Source of the DNA: Fibrobacter sp. UWEL | GTDB taxonomy: Bacteria; Fibrobacterota; Fibrobacteria; Fibrobacterales; Fibrobacteraceae | Length of the DNA: 64,000 nt | Assembly (NCBI RefSeq): GCF_900142535.1 | Contig: NZ_FRBE01000006.1 | Coordinates: forward strand, 108,559 to 172,558 | Direction: 5' to 3' | Shown: piece by piece, positions 8,909 to 17,390 of the stretch | Position numbering within the stretch: position 1 is the first letter of the stretch | Layout: every line of letters begins with the position of its first letter | Made by a program: the position numbers and the translations under genes | The notes under the pieces: generated by a model | The model's input: the letters and a program-made list of their open reading frames with translations, nothing else | The model's database searches: none | Told to the model about the DNA's origin: nothing

Positions 8909-8948
8909 AAAAATACATAGACCCCTTTGGAATTCCTACGGGTGCTAG

Positions 8949-9335
8949 TTATTCTCCGTTGTGGAACTTTACAACGATATTCAACTGAGAATCACAGGTC
9001 GCAGACCATTGACACTCCACATTATTCTGAAGAGCATCATCCTCGCAAATCCCCTTAAATTCAAGGATTTCAGCCATTTCGGTAGATTGTCCATAAACCA
9101 CCCGGAACTCCAGTTCCCCTATAGGGGAGGCCTGCACCGCCGGTTCGGCCATCAGTTTGCCCGTGAGTCTTATCACACAGGCATCCTTATTAGGCAGTTC
9201 GTCCTCGTTTTGTCCGGGAGCAACAAACCAGTGGAGCTGCAAGGGGCGAAACTCCACAGGAGGAGCCTTTTTGGCGCATCCCGCCAAAAGGCAAATAAAT
9301 GTCAGAAGAAGAAATGGATAGAAGACCTTTCTCAT
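8949..9335 (-). CDS. small lipoprotein, unknown function
   Basis: I place the start at the ATG 9335-9333, one base after the stop of the GGDEF gene, because the resulting 128-residue product begins with a clean lipoprotein signal (MRKVFYPFLLLTFICLLAGC). A longer frame would add 30 residues without signal features. The mature part is probably beta-rich (PLQLHWFV, FRVVYGQST) with paired Cys residues near the C-terminus (GICEDD, VECQWSATCDS) that could form disulfides. It is the last gene of the esterase-cyclase-lipoprotein operon. I do not recognise a family. A weak hairpin with a downstream T run at about 8915-8945 may terminate it. Confidence 0.75.
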   Translation of the reverse strand: MRKVFYPFLLLTFICLLAGCAKKAPPVEFRPLQLHWFVAPGQNEDELPNKDACVIRLTGKLMAEPAVQASPIGELEFRVVYGQSTEMAEILEFKGICEDDALQNNVECQWSATCDSQLNIVVKFHNGE

Positions 9336-9336
9336 C

Positions 9337-10668
9337 TTAATGGGTAGAACGCTTGAATGTAGCGCTGGTAACACGGTTTCTACCACCTTCCTTGGAAGCG
9401 TAGAGAGCCTTGTCAGCACGTTCAAACAGGCGCTTCGGGTCTTCGCCAGCGATCATTTCGGCAATACCGAAGGAGCAGGTAACCTGCTGCTGCTTGATCA
9501 GCGGGGTACTTTCAATAGCCATTCTTAACTTTTCTGCCAGGAACTGGGCGTTCTGGATGGGGGTATCCCCACAGAGAATCACGAATTCCTCGCCACCCCA
9601 ACGAACCAGGGCATCCGTATTACGAATCTTGCTCTGGATCAGCTTGGTCAGGTTCACCAGCACTTCGTCACCCACATTGTGGCCGAAAGCGTCGTTAATC
9701 TGCTTGAAGTGGTCAATGTCCAGAATCACGAAGGAAACAGGGCTGTCGTTCTTGCTCAGGTTTTCCTGTTCGAGGAGAAGCACACTGCTAAAGCCTGCGC
9801 GGTTGAGACAGCCGGTCAGCGGGTCTTCCTTGCTGGACTTTTCGTATTCGGACTTTTCAATTTCCAGGGCCATCAAGTTCTTTTCCAGTTCTTCACGCTT
9901 TTTCTTATTGGCTGCACGTTCGCGGCTATAGTCAAAGAAGCGGATCACCAGGATGATCAAGAAGGTCACAAACCACATGACCACCAGAGAGGTCACCAGC
10001 TTGTCCCAGGAGATGGTCTTACCCTTGAAACGAAGGCCCTTGATTTCCAGAGTGCCATAGCCGAAGGGGGCGCTGGTACCCGTCTGAATTTCAATCAGGG
10101 GAACGTTGCTCATGTCCACACGAGCCTGGTGTACGTTAATGTTGTTCTGGGCAACCCACCAGCCAGCCAGACGGAATTCCTGGGGGACAAAAATTGCAGG
10201 ATAGGATTCTTCCAGAGGGAAGAATTCAATTTCGTTATACTTCCAGCTGCTTTCGTCCCCGGCACGGGAGAAGGTGCTATCGAAGCCACGGAGATACAGA
10301 CGTACGGAACCTTCGCCGCGGGGCTTGATCCACACGAAGATACTGTCATACTTGGAAAGATCCCAACCGCGAGACTTGCCATCGCCCAGATAAATCTTGA
10401 CGCTAGCGTAAGGATAGGCGTAACCTTCACGAAGTTCGTAATCCAGAACCACGGAAGAGTCGGTCTTGTTCAAGACTACGACAGAAGAGCCACCGTCAGC
10501 GGAGTCACCTACCACCTTGACATAGGGGTAGTCAGCCAGCATAATGTCCCTATTCTCATTCAGGCCATGCTTATAGGCCAGAAGGGCGATGACCGTAACG
10601 GCCAACAGCACAAAAATAAGGATATTCATTCTAAACAGAACGTATAGTTTCTCAATTATCCTAGACAT
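9337..10668 (-). CDS. membrane diguanylate cyclase (GGDEF) with jelly-roll-like periplasmic sensor
   Basis: The C-terminal GGDEF domain makes cyclic-di-GMP from two GTP: the active-site loop is G358-G-E-E-F362, preceded by the inhibitory I-site R349-N-T-D352, so feedback control is likely. The N-terminal half has two transmembrane segments (about 14-32 and 224-245) enclosing a 190-residue periplasmic domain, then a coiled coil (about 250-280). The periplasmic segment (YDSIFVWIKPRGEGSVRLYLRG, LIEIQTGTSAPFGYGTLEIKGLRF) has the look of a CIA30/CBM11-type beta jelly roll, so it may sense a carbohydrate; this is inference. A GGGA ribosome site lies 5 bases before ATG. It is flanked by a CE2-like esterase gene upstream and a lipoprotein gene downstream. 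Confidence 0.93.
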   Translation of the reverse strand: MSRIIEKLYVLFRMNILIFVLLAVTVIALLAYKHGLNENRDIMLADYPYVKVVGDSADGGSSVVVLNKTDSSVVLDYELREGYAYPYASVKIYLGDGKSRGWDLSKYDSIFVWIKPRGEGSVRLYLRGFDSTFSRAGDESSWKYNEIEFFPLEESYPAIFVPQEFRLAGWWVAQNNINVHQARVDMSNVPLIEIQTGTSAPFGYGTLEIKGLRFKGKTISWDKLVTSLVVMWFVTFLIILVIRFFDYSRERAANKKKREELEKNLMALEIEKSEYEKSSKEDPLTGCLNRAGFSSVLLLEQENLSKNDSPVSFVILDIDHFKQINDAFGHNVGDEVLVNLTKLIQSKIRNTDALVRWGGEEFVILCGDTPIQNAQFLAEKLRMAIESTPLIKQQQVTCSFGIAEMIAGEDPKRLFERADKALYASKEGGRNRVTSATFKRSTH

Positions 10669-10719
10669 ATTTTTCCCAACAAACGCAAAATGTCAAACAC
10701 AATATAAAAAACGAAAATT

Positions 10720-11802
10720 CTATCGGCTCATCCACTTTCCCAAACGACCCACAATTGGGCGTATGGTATTGGCCAGATCCACCTGGGAACGTTCCGTGGG
10801 ATGTCCATGGAGCCCCTCATTAGTGGTACGGACCTCTAAAAACTCCAAATCCTTATTCCCGTCAGCGATTTCAGTCTCGTAAATAGACTTTACCGTAGGA
10901 GTCAGGTCGTCATTTGGCCATACTTTAGTAGAAACAAGCAAGAATTTAACCCCAGGATGTTTCAAGCGAAGGTCTTTTATCATTTCGCGATAGGCTTTTT
11001 TAAATTCATCCTTATCGCCATAGGGCGGATTTCCCTGAAAATCATTAATTCCAATGAACATCACCACCACTTGGGGATGGAAACTATCAAAATTCCACAG
11101 GAGAGAGGACTCGTCCGAAGTTTTCGACACATCCTCCGGAGCAAAACCGGGAGCTGTATACTTATAAAGGCGAGGAATTTTCCATTCCGGAACAATATTG
11201 TCGTAATTTCTTACTAAGCCGCGACCACTGAAAGCATTAATCTGGAAATCAGCCTTGAATCCGTCAGCCAGCAGGAAGGCGTAGCTCTTGGAAGTGTTGG
11301 TGGTCTCGAAAACGTGATCCTCTTGGTCTGCCACATGACCTTCGCAGCCATACCCCACGGTAAAGGAGTCCCCGATGAACTCGATACGACGATTGGCGAA
11401 CTTGGGGGCAGCCATGAGTTTGCCCTTCTTGTCCGTAGCGATGGTATGAAGAATGACCCCACCCGGATTACTTTCGCTAATCTTAATCAGGCGGTAAAGA
11501 TGGGACTTGCCATCCCCAGCCACCTTTACGTTCTTCACCGTCTTTCTGTCCGTTACAAAAATCGCAAGCTGTTTTCCGTCTTGATCCAGACGCCAGCGGG
11601 CATGGCCCTCTAGCTCAAGATCCAGGGAACTGGCTACCGCATTAAACTGGACCATGGCCCCAGGGGCACTCGTACGACTGTAGGAAGAAGCATGATCCCA
11701 ACGGCCACTAAAAAGGAACTGGCTGGAATTAAATTCCATGGAAGCCTCCGCGCTCATGGCGCAAAATGCCATGGCGACGCTAAAAAATCTCAAAAAACCC
11801 AT
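10720..11802 (-). CDS. secreted CE2-like SGNH acetyl esterase
   Basis: After a signal peptide (about 20 residues) comes an N-terminal beta domain of about 115 residues (SGRWDH, LDLELEGHARWRL) and then an SGNH hydrolase: block I FIGDSFTVGYG with Ser146, a Gly/Asn block around INAFSGRGLVRNYD, block III MFIGINDFQG, and the C-terminal His in GLHGHP (about 330-335). This two-domain order is that of carbohydrate esterase family 2, which removes acetyl groups from xylan or glucomannan side chains and transfers acyl groups to O-6 of sugars. It probably acts in the periplasm or outside the cell on acetylated hemicellulose. It is the first gene of the operon with the GGDEF protein; no strong ribosome site is seen. 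Confidence 0.88.
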   Translation of the reverse strand: MGFLRFFSVAMAFCAMSAEASMEFNSSQFLFSGRWDHASSYSRTSAPGAMVQFNAVASSLDLELEGHARWRLDQDGKQLAIFVTDRKTVKNVKVAGDGKSHLYRLIKISESNPGGVILHTIATDKKGKLMAAPKFANRRIEFIGDSFTVGYGCEGHVADQEDHVFETTNTSKSYAFLLADGFKADFQINAFSGRGLVRNYDNIVPEWKIPRLYKYTAPGFAPEDVSKTSDESSLLWNFDSFHPQVVVMFIGINDFQGNPPYGDKDEFKKAYREMIKDLRLKHPGVKFLLVSTKVWPNDDLTPTVKSIYETEIADGNKDLEFLEVRTTNEGLHGHPTERSQVDLANTIRPIVGRLGKWMSR

Positions 11803-11879
11803 GTTTCAAATCTAATATCATTTTTCTATAAATTAATGTATAAAGCTCACTTTCCATAAAAAATTCTAAATTCGTTGCG

Positions 11880-12323
11880 ATGAATCACAAGTTCCGTTTT
11901 TTCAGCATTTTTGTCCTGGCGACCTACGGGTTAATGCTCGGCGTAAACGCAATCGCACAGACGGAAGAAAAGCCCGTCCCAGGTTCCGAGGCAGACACGC
12001 TCACTCGTGAAGACGCCAGAATGGCCTATCTGGTCTATAAAGTGCTGGATAAGAACGGCAAGGTTAAGGGAGCCAATCTGGAAAAGGGCGCCAAGTTATT
12101 CTACCAGAACTGCAGGCCATGTCATGGTGAAGATGGTCGCAGGGTTAATTTCAACCCCATGGGAACACCCGCTTTCATCGGGCAGCGCGCTCGGGAAGAA
12201 ATGCCCACCTTCTGGTATCAGCTGAACTTCGGTGACGAAGAACGTTCCATGGAAGCTTACATCGACGAAATTTCCCTAGAAGAAATGATCGATATCGCCG
12301 GCTACGCCCAAACATTACCCTAA
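11880..12323 (+). CDS. secreted monohaem c-type cytochrome
   Basis: A 147-residue protein with a signal peptide cleaved near AIA-QT and a single haem-binding motif C78-R-P-C-H82. The surroundings GAKLFYQNCRPCHGEDG and the closing EEMIDIAGYAQTLP are typical of a cytochrome c class I domain; a Met in NPMGTP (about 94) or in the C-terminal helix could be the sixth ligand. It would carry electrons in the periplasm, or act as a haem sensor. It stands alone, divergent from the esterase operon and convergent with the 12689 gene. No oxidase or reductase gene lies near, which is odd for a presumed anaerobe. The GATG start has no clear ribosome site. Confidence 0.88.
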   Translation: MNHKFRFFSIFVLATYGLMLGVNAIAQTEEKPVPGSEADTLTREDARMAYLVYKVLDKNGKVKGANLEKGAKLFYQNCRPCHGEDGRRVNFNPMGTPAFIGQRAREEMPTFWYQLNFGDEERSMEAYIDEISLEEMIDIAGYAQTLP

Positions 12324-12688
12324 CAAGATGCAGGGGGAATTATATGATGCAAAGGGGCTACCGGCGTCCACAGAGTGGACAATTCTCACTAAGGGCTAAA
12401 GCCCTAAGTGTTCATTAGCCTCTGGACTCCCCATAAAACGACTGCGCAATCACGAATGCAAGCATTCGTTCTGCTTGACGTTTTATGTTTGAGGGGCACT
12501 GAAGCGCCTCCTCAAAGGCTTCGAGATGTAGCTATACGTTTTATTCCTGCGAAAATTTGAGTGGGAGCTCTGCTCCCCTCAAACAAAAAAGAACCCGTCA
12601 AACAAGCGAAGCTTGCGAAGACGGGATTCTTTTTTCGGGGAATCGCAAGGGGGCGGAGCCCCCTTGGCTTTAAATTCTCGAAGGGAAT
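12324..12688. repeat. composite palindromic intergenic element, copy 1
   Basis: This 365-bp convergent gap is filled with inverted repeats. In order: GTCCAC-AGA-GTGGAC (12366-12380); CACTAAGGGCT/AGCCCTAAGTG (12387-12410, one mismatch); outer CATAAAACG/CGTTTTATG (12432-12440 and 12479-12487) around CGAATGC-AA-GCATTCG (12453-12468); TTTGAGG/CCTCAAA (12488-12516); TTTGAG/CTCAAA around GGGAGC-TCT-GCTCCC (12556-12583); a terminator; AAGGGGGC-GGA-GCCCCCTT (12647-12665); and GCTTTAAATTC/GAATTTAAAGC (12667-12695), which reaches into the last codons of the next gene. The 36 bases 12381-12416 are identical to 53055-53090. Confidence 0.85.
12585..12636. terminator. bidirectional rho-independent terminator
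   Basis: GAACCCGTC (12591-12599) pairs with GACGGGATTC (12620-12629, one bulge), flanked by an A run on the left and a T run on the right. A small inner hairpin CAAGC-GAA-GCTTG (12603-12615) sits in the loop. It can end both the cytochrome transcript and the long minus-strand cluster finishing at 12689. Confidence 0.85.
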
Positions 12689-14572
12689 TTAAAGCTCCTT
12701 CTTCCCTATAACTTTAATTTCCTTGATGAAGTTCAGGTCGAGGCTAGTCCTCTCTTCCTGTCCATACACCTGGATTTCAAGGGTCTGGGGGGACTTTGCA
12801 AGACGGAGTCCGTGGACGAAGAAGATTTTTTCCTCCTCCTTGGCCAGACGCTTGGTGGAATCCTTGATCTTGGCGCCCACCAGGGTCCCCACGGTCTTTG
12901 CGTAGCGCAGAACCTTCACCAGGTCGAACATAGCCAACTGCTGGTAGTTGCTGCCATACTTGGTGGAGTTCAGGGCAGTCTGGATGGTTCCTTCGTCGGC
13001 ATCGTTTTTCAGTTCGTAATCGGGAGCCTTTGCCTCGGGCCATGCCACAGCGAAGTCCTTACGCCATTCTTCGGAAGACATCTTGACGCGTTCCACATCG
13101 CGACGTTCCACGAAAGGATTGAAGCCATAATTTTCCAGGATTTCAAAAACACGCTTTTCCAGTTCCGGCTTCAGGATAAAGCCATAGCCCGGGATATATT
13201 CCTCGGTACATTCCGTGAACTGGGGGAAGCGGGAAAGTTCAGCCAGAATGCTCAGGTCTTCAATCTTCAGCAGGCGAACCGTATGAACGCGAGCGCCATA
13301 GAAGGAAGAGTTCCATTCCTGAAGGGTGTCCGCCACGTTTACAGGAGGCTTGATCCAGGTCTTGAAATGCTCAATTTCAGTTTCTGGCAGGCCGCACTTC
13401 AAGCCCTGAATGTAGGAATCACGATTCAGGTTGAAACGGAGGAAGGTTTCATCATTTTCCACCGTGGCAAGGCAAGCCAGGGAGAACAATACTCGAGGGT
13501 TGGTGCCCGTAGAAACGATCAGCTCGAAGTTGGGCAAGCAGGAAATATTTTGTTCGGGAATGGAGGCAATCGCATTCTGAATCCAGTCCAGGCCAGACTG
13601 GTCCAGCATTACGGATTCAACCTTTCCGCGAACCAGGCAGAACTTCACCAGGCCCAACAGCCACAATTCACGAAGAGGACGGGGCAGGTAATCCCATGCC
13701 ATTTCCTTGTTCTTTTCCAACAGACGGGAAGCGGGATCCATGACCCAGAAACGATAAGAAGCTTCCAGAGCGGACTTGGGTTCCTGCAGCTCCTTCAATA
13801 ACTGAACGCAATGACCGCGGTCTCCACGGAAGCGTTCCTTGACCCACCAGGACACAATATCCTGATGGAGTCTAAAGCCATTCTTGCGAATAAATTCCAG
13901 CGCCTTTTCAGAGGGCACCAGGCAGGAGTCTTCCTGTTCCAGCCAACCGTTTTCCGTAAGGAAAAGGAAAATCAGGGCCAGTTCATTTTCCGCAGCCTTT
14001 TCGGACAGTTGCTTTGACGCGGCAAAACAGTCCAGGCAAATCTGGTAGCTGCGACGGTGAACGGCATTGTTGGTATTGATCTTCAGTTCCTTGCGCATGG
14101 CAAGGGAAAGCACCAGGCAGATATGCCAGTCGATCAAGTTTCCAAAGGACTGGAAGCTGGTTGCCTTAGGCGCACCGCTTTCGTCGGGAATTTCAAAGCA
14201 GCCCGCAAAATCGGAAAAACCATAATAGACCATGGAGCCTGCAGAAGAGGTACGCCAGGCCAAAAAATCCTTGCAAAGGGAAAGCAGGAATTCCTGAAGC
14301 TGACGGCTTTCGCTGACGGGAACGGTCAGGCGCAGTTCGTTATAAGTCAATCCTCTGGAACCACTATGGTACAGAAGGTTCAGGCAACGGCGCTGCCAAG
14401 GCTTCATCTTGTTGAACAGGTCAATTGCCCTGTCACGGTCCTTGTAAAAATCCAGAGCCTCAGACTGAATCAGGGCGTTATTCAACAAGCCCTTGTGACC
14501 AAACGCCTTCGCATGCACATTGCGAAGAAGCGGTTTGGACATACCATCAAAAAACGAATTTAAATCGTACAT
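12689..14572 (-). CDS. protein with XPB/Ssl2-like helicase C-terminal (Helicase_C_3) domain
   Basis: About 627 residues without helicase ATPase motifs. The middle-to-C-terminal region (LPNFELIVSTGTNPRVLFSLACLATVENDETFLRFNLNRDSYIQGLKCGLPETEIEHF and the following WNSSFYGARVHTVRLLKIED) fits the Helicase_C_3 domain found in bacterial proteins related to XPB/Ssl2. The N-terminal region contains winged-helix-like segments (MKPWQRRCLNLLYHSGSRGLTYNELRL). A role in DNA transactions is likely but unproven. I prefer the ATG at 14572, preceded by AGGAAAG; a GTG at 14611 with its own AGGTGG would add 13 residues. It lies 77 bp (38 bp for the longer form) after the DnaQ-DinG gene, and may act with it. Confidence 0.75.
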   Translation of the reverse strand: MYDLNSFFDGMSKPLLRNVHAKAFGHKGLLNNALIQSEALDFYKDRDRAIDLFNKMKPWQRRCLNLLYHSGSRGLTYNELRLTVPVSESRQLQEFLLSLCKDFLAWRTSSAGSMVYYGFSDFAGCFEIPDESGAPKATSFQSFGNLIDWHICLVLSLAMRKELKINTNNAVHRRSYQICLDCFAASKQLSEKAAENELALIFLFLTENGWLEQEDSCLVPSEKALEFIRKNGFRLHQDIVSWWVKERFRGDRGHCVQLLKELQEPKSALEASYRFWVMDPASRLLEKNKEMAWDYLPRPLRELWLLGLVKFCLVRGKVESVMLDQSGLDWIQNAIASIPEQNISCLPNFELIVSTGTNPRVLFSLACLATVENDETFLRFNLNRDSYIQGLKCGLPETEIEHFKTWIKPPVNVADTLQEWNSSFYGARVHTVRLLKIEDLSILAELSRFPQFTECTEEYIPGYGFILKPELEKRVFEILENYGFNPFVERRDVERVKMSSEEWRKDFAVAWPEAKAPDYELKNDADEGTIQTALNSTKYGSNYQQLAMFDLVKVLRYAKTVGTLVGAKIKDSTKRLAKEEEKIFFVHGLRLAKSPQTLEIQVYGQEERTSLDLNFIKEIKVIGKKEL

Positions 14573-14649
14573 CAACTTTCCTAAACAAACATCCAACTGG
14601 GCAGGATGCACAGCATCCCACCTACTAGGGAGGGCAAATTTAGAAAAAT

Positions 14650-17370
14650 TTAGAGGAAGCTCTTGATGTCATCCAGATTGGAGGCCACCTTCTGCTTCAT
14701 ATTCCAGATTTTGGAGAAGGACTTGCCGTAAGCCTCAAGAACCACGCGATTATCCAGGATAAGAACCTTACCCGTATCCTCGTCAGAACGAATCAGGCGG
14801 CCAAGGCCCTGACGCAATTCCATATAGGCTTCCGGCACAAAGTAATCCTTAAAGGCATTCTTGCCTTCATCCTTCATCTTGGCGCTAATGCCAGCCACCA
14901 GCGGGTCCATAGGATTGGGGAAAGGCAACTTGGGAATGACCAGAAGTTTCAATGCATCGCCCGGGAAGTCCACACCTTCCCACAGGCTCTGACAGCCCAG
15001 GAGGCAAGCACCACGTTCACGACGGAACATTGCGACCAGACCATCCAGGGAACCGTCCACATTCTGGCAAAGCAGGAGTTTGTTCTTCTGCGCGAAGAGC
15101 GGGGCCAAGGCAGCCTGAGCCTTCAGCATGGCGGAGATGCTGGTGAACAGGACCATGGTATTTTCAGACACATCCGGAAGAACACTAGCCAGAGTTTCGT
15201 TGACCCCGTCGTTGTATTCGGGAGCAGAAGGCTTGGGCAAATACTTCACCACCATGACAGACTGACGTTCATTCTTGCTGTTAGATTCGTTGTAGACTCT
15301 GAGGAAAGGACGCTTGCTTCCTTCCAGAGAATCCATCCCCATCTTCTGAACGTAGTATCCCAGGTCGCCCTGGACAGCCAGTGTTGCAGAGACGAATGTG
15401 GCGGACTTGATCCAGGGATAGAACTTTTCCTTCCAGACACTGCCGGAATTTAAAGGATAGGCATGGAGCTTGATGGTATGAGGATTGAAGGGTTCTTCCA
15501 TAAAGAACACCCAACCTTCACGAGATGCCTTGGTCAGGAATTCAAAGTCCGAAACGAATCGAGACAATTCCGTCATACGGCCACTCAAGTCACTTACAAG
15601 CCCTGCAAGATTTTCATTCTTGAGATTCTTGACATCTTCAAATAGTTTATCCGCAATCTTCATGGATTTCTGGCACTGGTCCAGGAAAGCAGAAGGATCA
15701 GCATCATATTCTGCGGCGATGCCAGAAGTATAGACAAATCCATTCTTACCATTTTTCTGCTTGGTCAGTTTCTTTCCAATCTTCATGAAGAAACGATGCA
15801 GGCACTTTTCCGTTTCAGAAAGGCTTTCACTCAGGTTGGCGCAAGCTTCATGCAGTTCAGTTTCTTCTGCAGGAATCTGGGACGCAATTTCCACCAGGAG
15901 GCCATCCTGCCTGTTGCGGGAAGGAAGTACGGTCTTCATGGCGTTACGCAAGCCAAAGAAGGAAACCGTACGGCCCAGGGACTGGTTGCTGATTTCCGGC
16001 AGGCGGTGAGCTTCATCAAACACGATATGTTCGTACAGCGGAAGCAATGCAAAGTCCAGAGACATATCCGACAGGAACAGGGAATGATTCACCAACAGCA
16101 AGTTGGAATTCATTGCCTTGCGCTTTGCTGCCAATGCAGGGCAGTGTGCATAATGAGAGCACTTTTCTCCCAGACAGGATTTTGCGGAGCTGGCCATCTT
16201 GGACCAGAGCACACGATTGCGACCCTGGCTGAAGGACGTACATTCATTGACATCACCCGTAGTAGAGGTATAAACCCAAGGGACAATCGCCATAAAGGAA
16301 TCCCGCTCTTCCGGCAGCAACAACATGTTGGGAGCGGCAAGAAGTTCTTCGAACTTACGGATACACAGATAGTTTTCGCGGCCCTTCAATACAGCCGGCT
16401 TCAACTTGTCCTGATAGAGGCCTGCGATCATGGGAATGTCATGATTCCACAACTGTTCCTGAAGGGCGCGGGTTGCAGTACTAATCACGACGCGTTCACC
16501 GGACACAGCCTTGTTGGCTGCAGAAACCAGATAGGCCATGGACTTGCCAGAACCCGTAGGAGCTTCAACAACACAGAGGCCACCCTTATGCATATTGCGT
16601 TCTACTGCAGAAGCGAGATCCTGCTGATTGGGGCGTACCTGAAATTTCTCAACGGCCTTTGAAAGCAAGCCATCTTCCTTGAAGAATTCGCTGACTCGGG
16701 GAGCCCTATCCTTAGAAAGAATCGTTTCCTGGGGAACCACAGGGAAACTGTAGTTCGGTTCGTTCTGGACGCCATCTACGGCAGGCCAGAGGCTAGCCCA
16801 CTGGGATTCAACGGCAATGCGACCCAAAGCATTCAAAAGCCATTCATCGCTGGCTGCAATCTTCTGGATGGACATGACAAAAAGACGTCCACAGGCATCT
16901 GCATCAGGCAGGGCACGGTGCGCACGACTTCTGGGAATGTTCAGTTCCTGCACCAAAGTATCCAAGCGATGGTTGGGAATATTCTGGTAGGCAATGCGGG
17001 AAACCGTCAAGGAATCCCATACCACATGATTTTCGAAGGAGACACCCACCTTCTGGAAAGTCTGCTTCAGGAACTTGGAATCGAAATTGGCATTGTGGGC
17101 AACAATGGGCAAATCCCCAATGAAGTTGTAAATCTTTCCGGCCAATGCTCCGAAAGTTTCCGCAGTTTCAAGATCAGCATTGCTAATGCCAGTCAGATTT
17201 TCAATGAACGGACGAAGCACAGCCGTAGAAGGCTTCACCAAATAATCGACGGATTCAACCGGTTCACCATTTTCAAAACGAACAAGGGCAACTTCAATGA
17301 TTTCGTCTTTCTCAAAATCAAGTCCCGTTGTTTCCAGGTCAATTGCAACAAAACTGGAAATCATTTCCAT
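14650..17370 (-). CDS. dinG: DnaQ-like exonuclease / DinG-family DNA helicase fusion
   Basis: Residues 1-175 are a DEDDh 3'-5' exonuclease: AIDLETTG (D11, E13), HNANFD (92-97) and HRALPDAD (151-158). Residues about 245-906 are an XPD/DinG superfamily 2 helicase with Walker A EAPTGSGKS (269-277), a DEAH box (FDEAHRLPE), motif III-like SATL and the C-terminal QGLGRLIRSDEDTG. Four Cys (YLCIRKF, then CLGEKCSHYAHC) match the iron-sulphur cluster ligands of XPD-type helicases. It probably unwinds damaged or RNA-containing DNA and may degrade 3' ends, as proposed for the long DinG type of Gram-positive bacteria. It follows an Ig-like lipoprotein gene by 20 bp within the long minus-strand cluster. 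Confidence 0.93.
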   Translation of the reverse strand: MEMISSFVAIDLETTGLDFEKDEIIEVALVRFENGEPVESVDYLVKPSTAVLRPFIENLTGISNADLETAETFGALAGKIYNFIGDLPIVAHNANFDSKFLKQTFQKVGVSFENHVVWDSLTVSRIAYQNIPNHRLDTLVQELNIPRSRAHRALPDADACGRLFVMSIQKIAASDEWLLNALGRIAVESQWASLWPAVDGVQNEPNYSFPVVPQETILSKDRAPRVSEFFKEDGLLSKAVEKFQVRPNQQDLASAVERNMHKGGLCVVEAPTGSGKSMAYLVSAANKAVSGERVVISTATRALQEQLWNHDIPMIAGLYQDKLKPAVLKGRENYLCIRKFEELLAAPNMLLLPEERDSFMAIVPWVYTSTTGDVNECTSFSQGRNRVLWSKMASSAKSCLGEKCSHYAHCPALAAKRKAMNSNLLLVNHSLFLSDMSLDFALLPLYEHIVFDEAHRLPEISNQSLGRTVSFFGLRNAMKTVLPSRNRQDGLLVEIASQIPAEETELHEACANLSESLSETEKCLHRFFMKIGKKLTKQKNGKNGFVYTSGIAAEYDADPSAFLDQCQKSMKIADKLFEDVKNLKNENLAGLVSDLSGRMTELSRFVSDFEFLTKASREGWVFFMEEPFNPHTIKLHAYPLNSGSVWKEKFYPWIKSATFVSATLAVQGDLGYYVQKMGMDSLEGSKRPFLRVYNESNSKNERQSVMVVKYLPKPSAPEYNDGVNETLASVLPDVSENTMVLFTSISAMLKAQAALAPLFAQKNKLLLCQNVDGSLDGLVAMFRRERGACLLGCQSLWEGVDFPGDALKLLVIPKLPFPNPMDPLVAGISAKMKDEGKNAFKDYFVPEAYMELRQGLGRLIRSDEDTGKVLILDNRVVLEAYGKSFSKIWNMKQKVASNLDDIKSFL

Positions 17371-17390
17371 ATCATCCTCATAACCAAAAT

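Noticed and set aside
12324..12688. A tRNA or structured RNA gene in the convergent gap
   Set aside because: No cloverleaf, anticodon arm or CCA end fits; the inverted repeats are shared with other gaps and are better explained as a repeat element.
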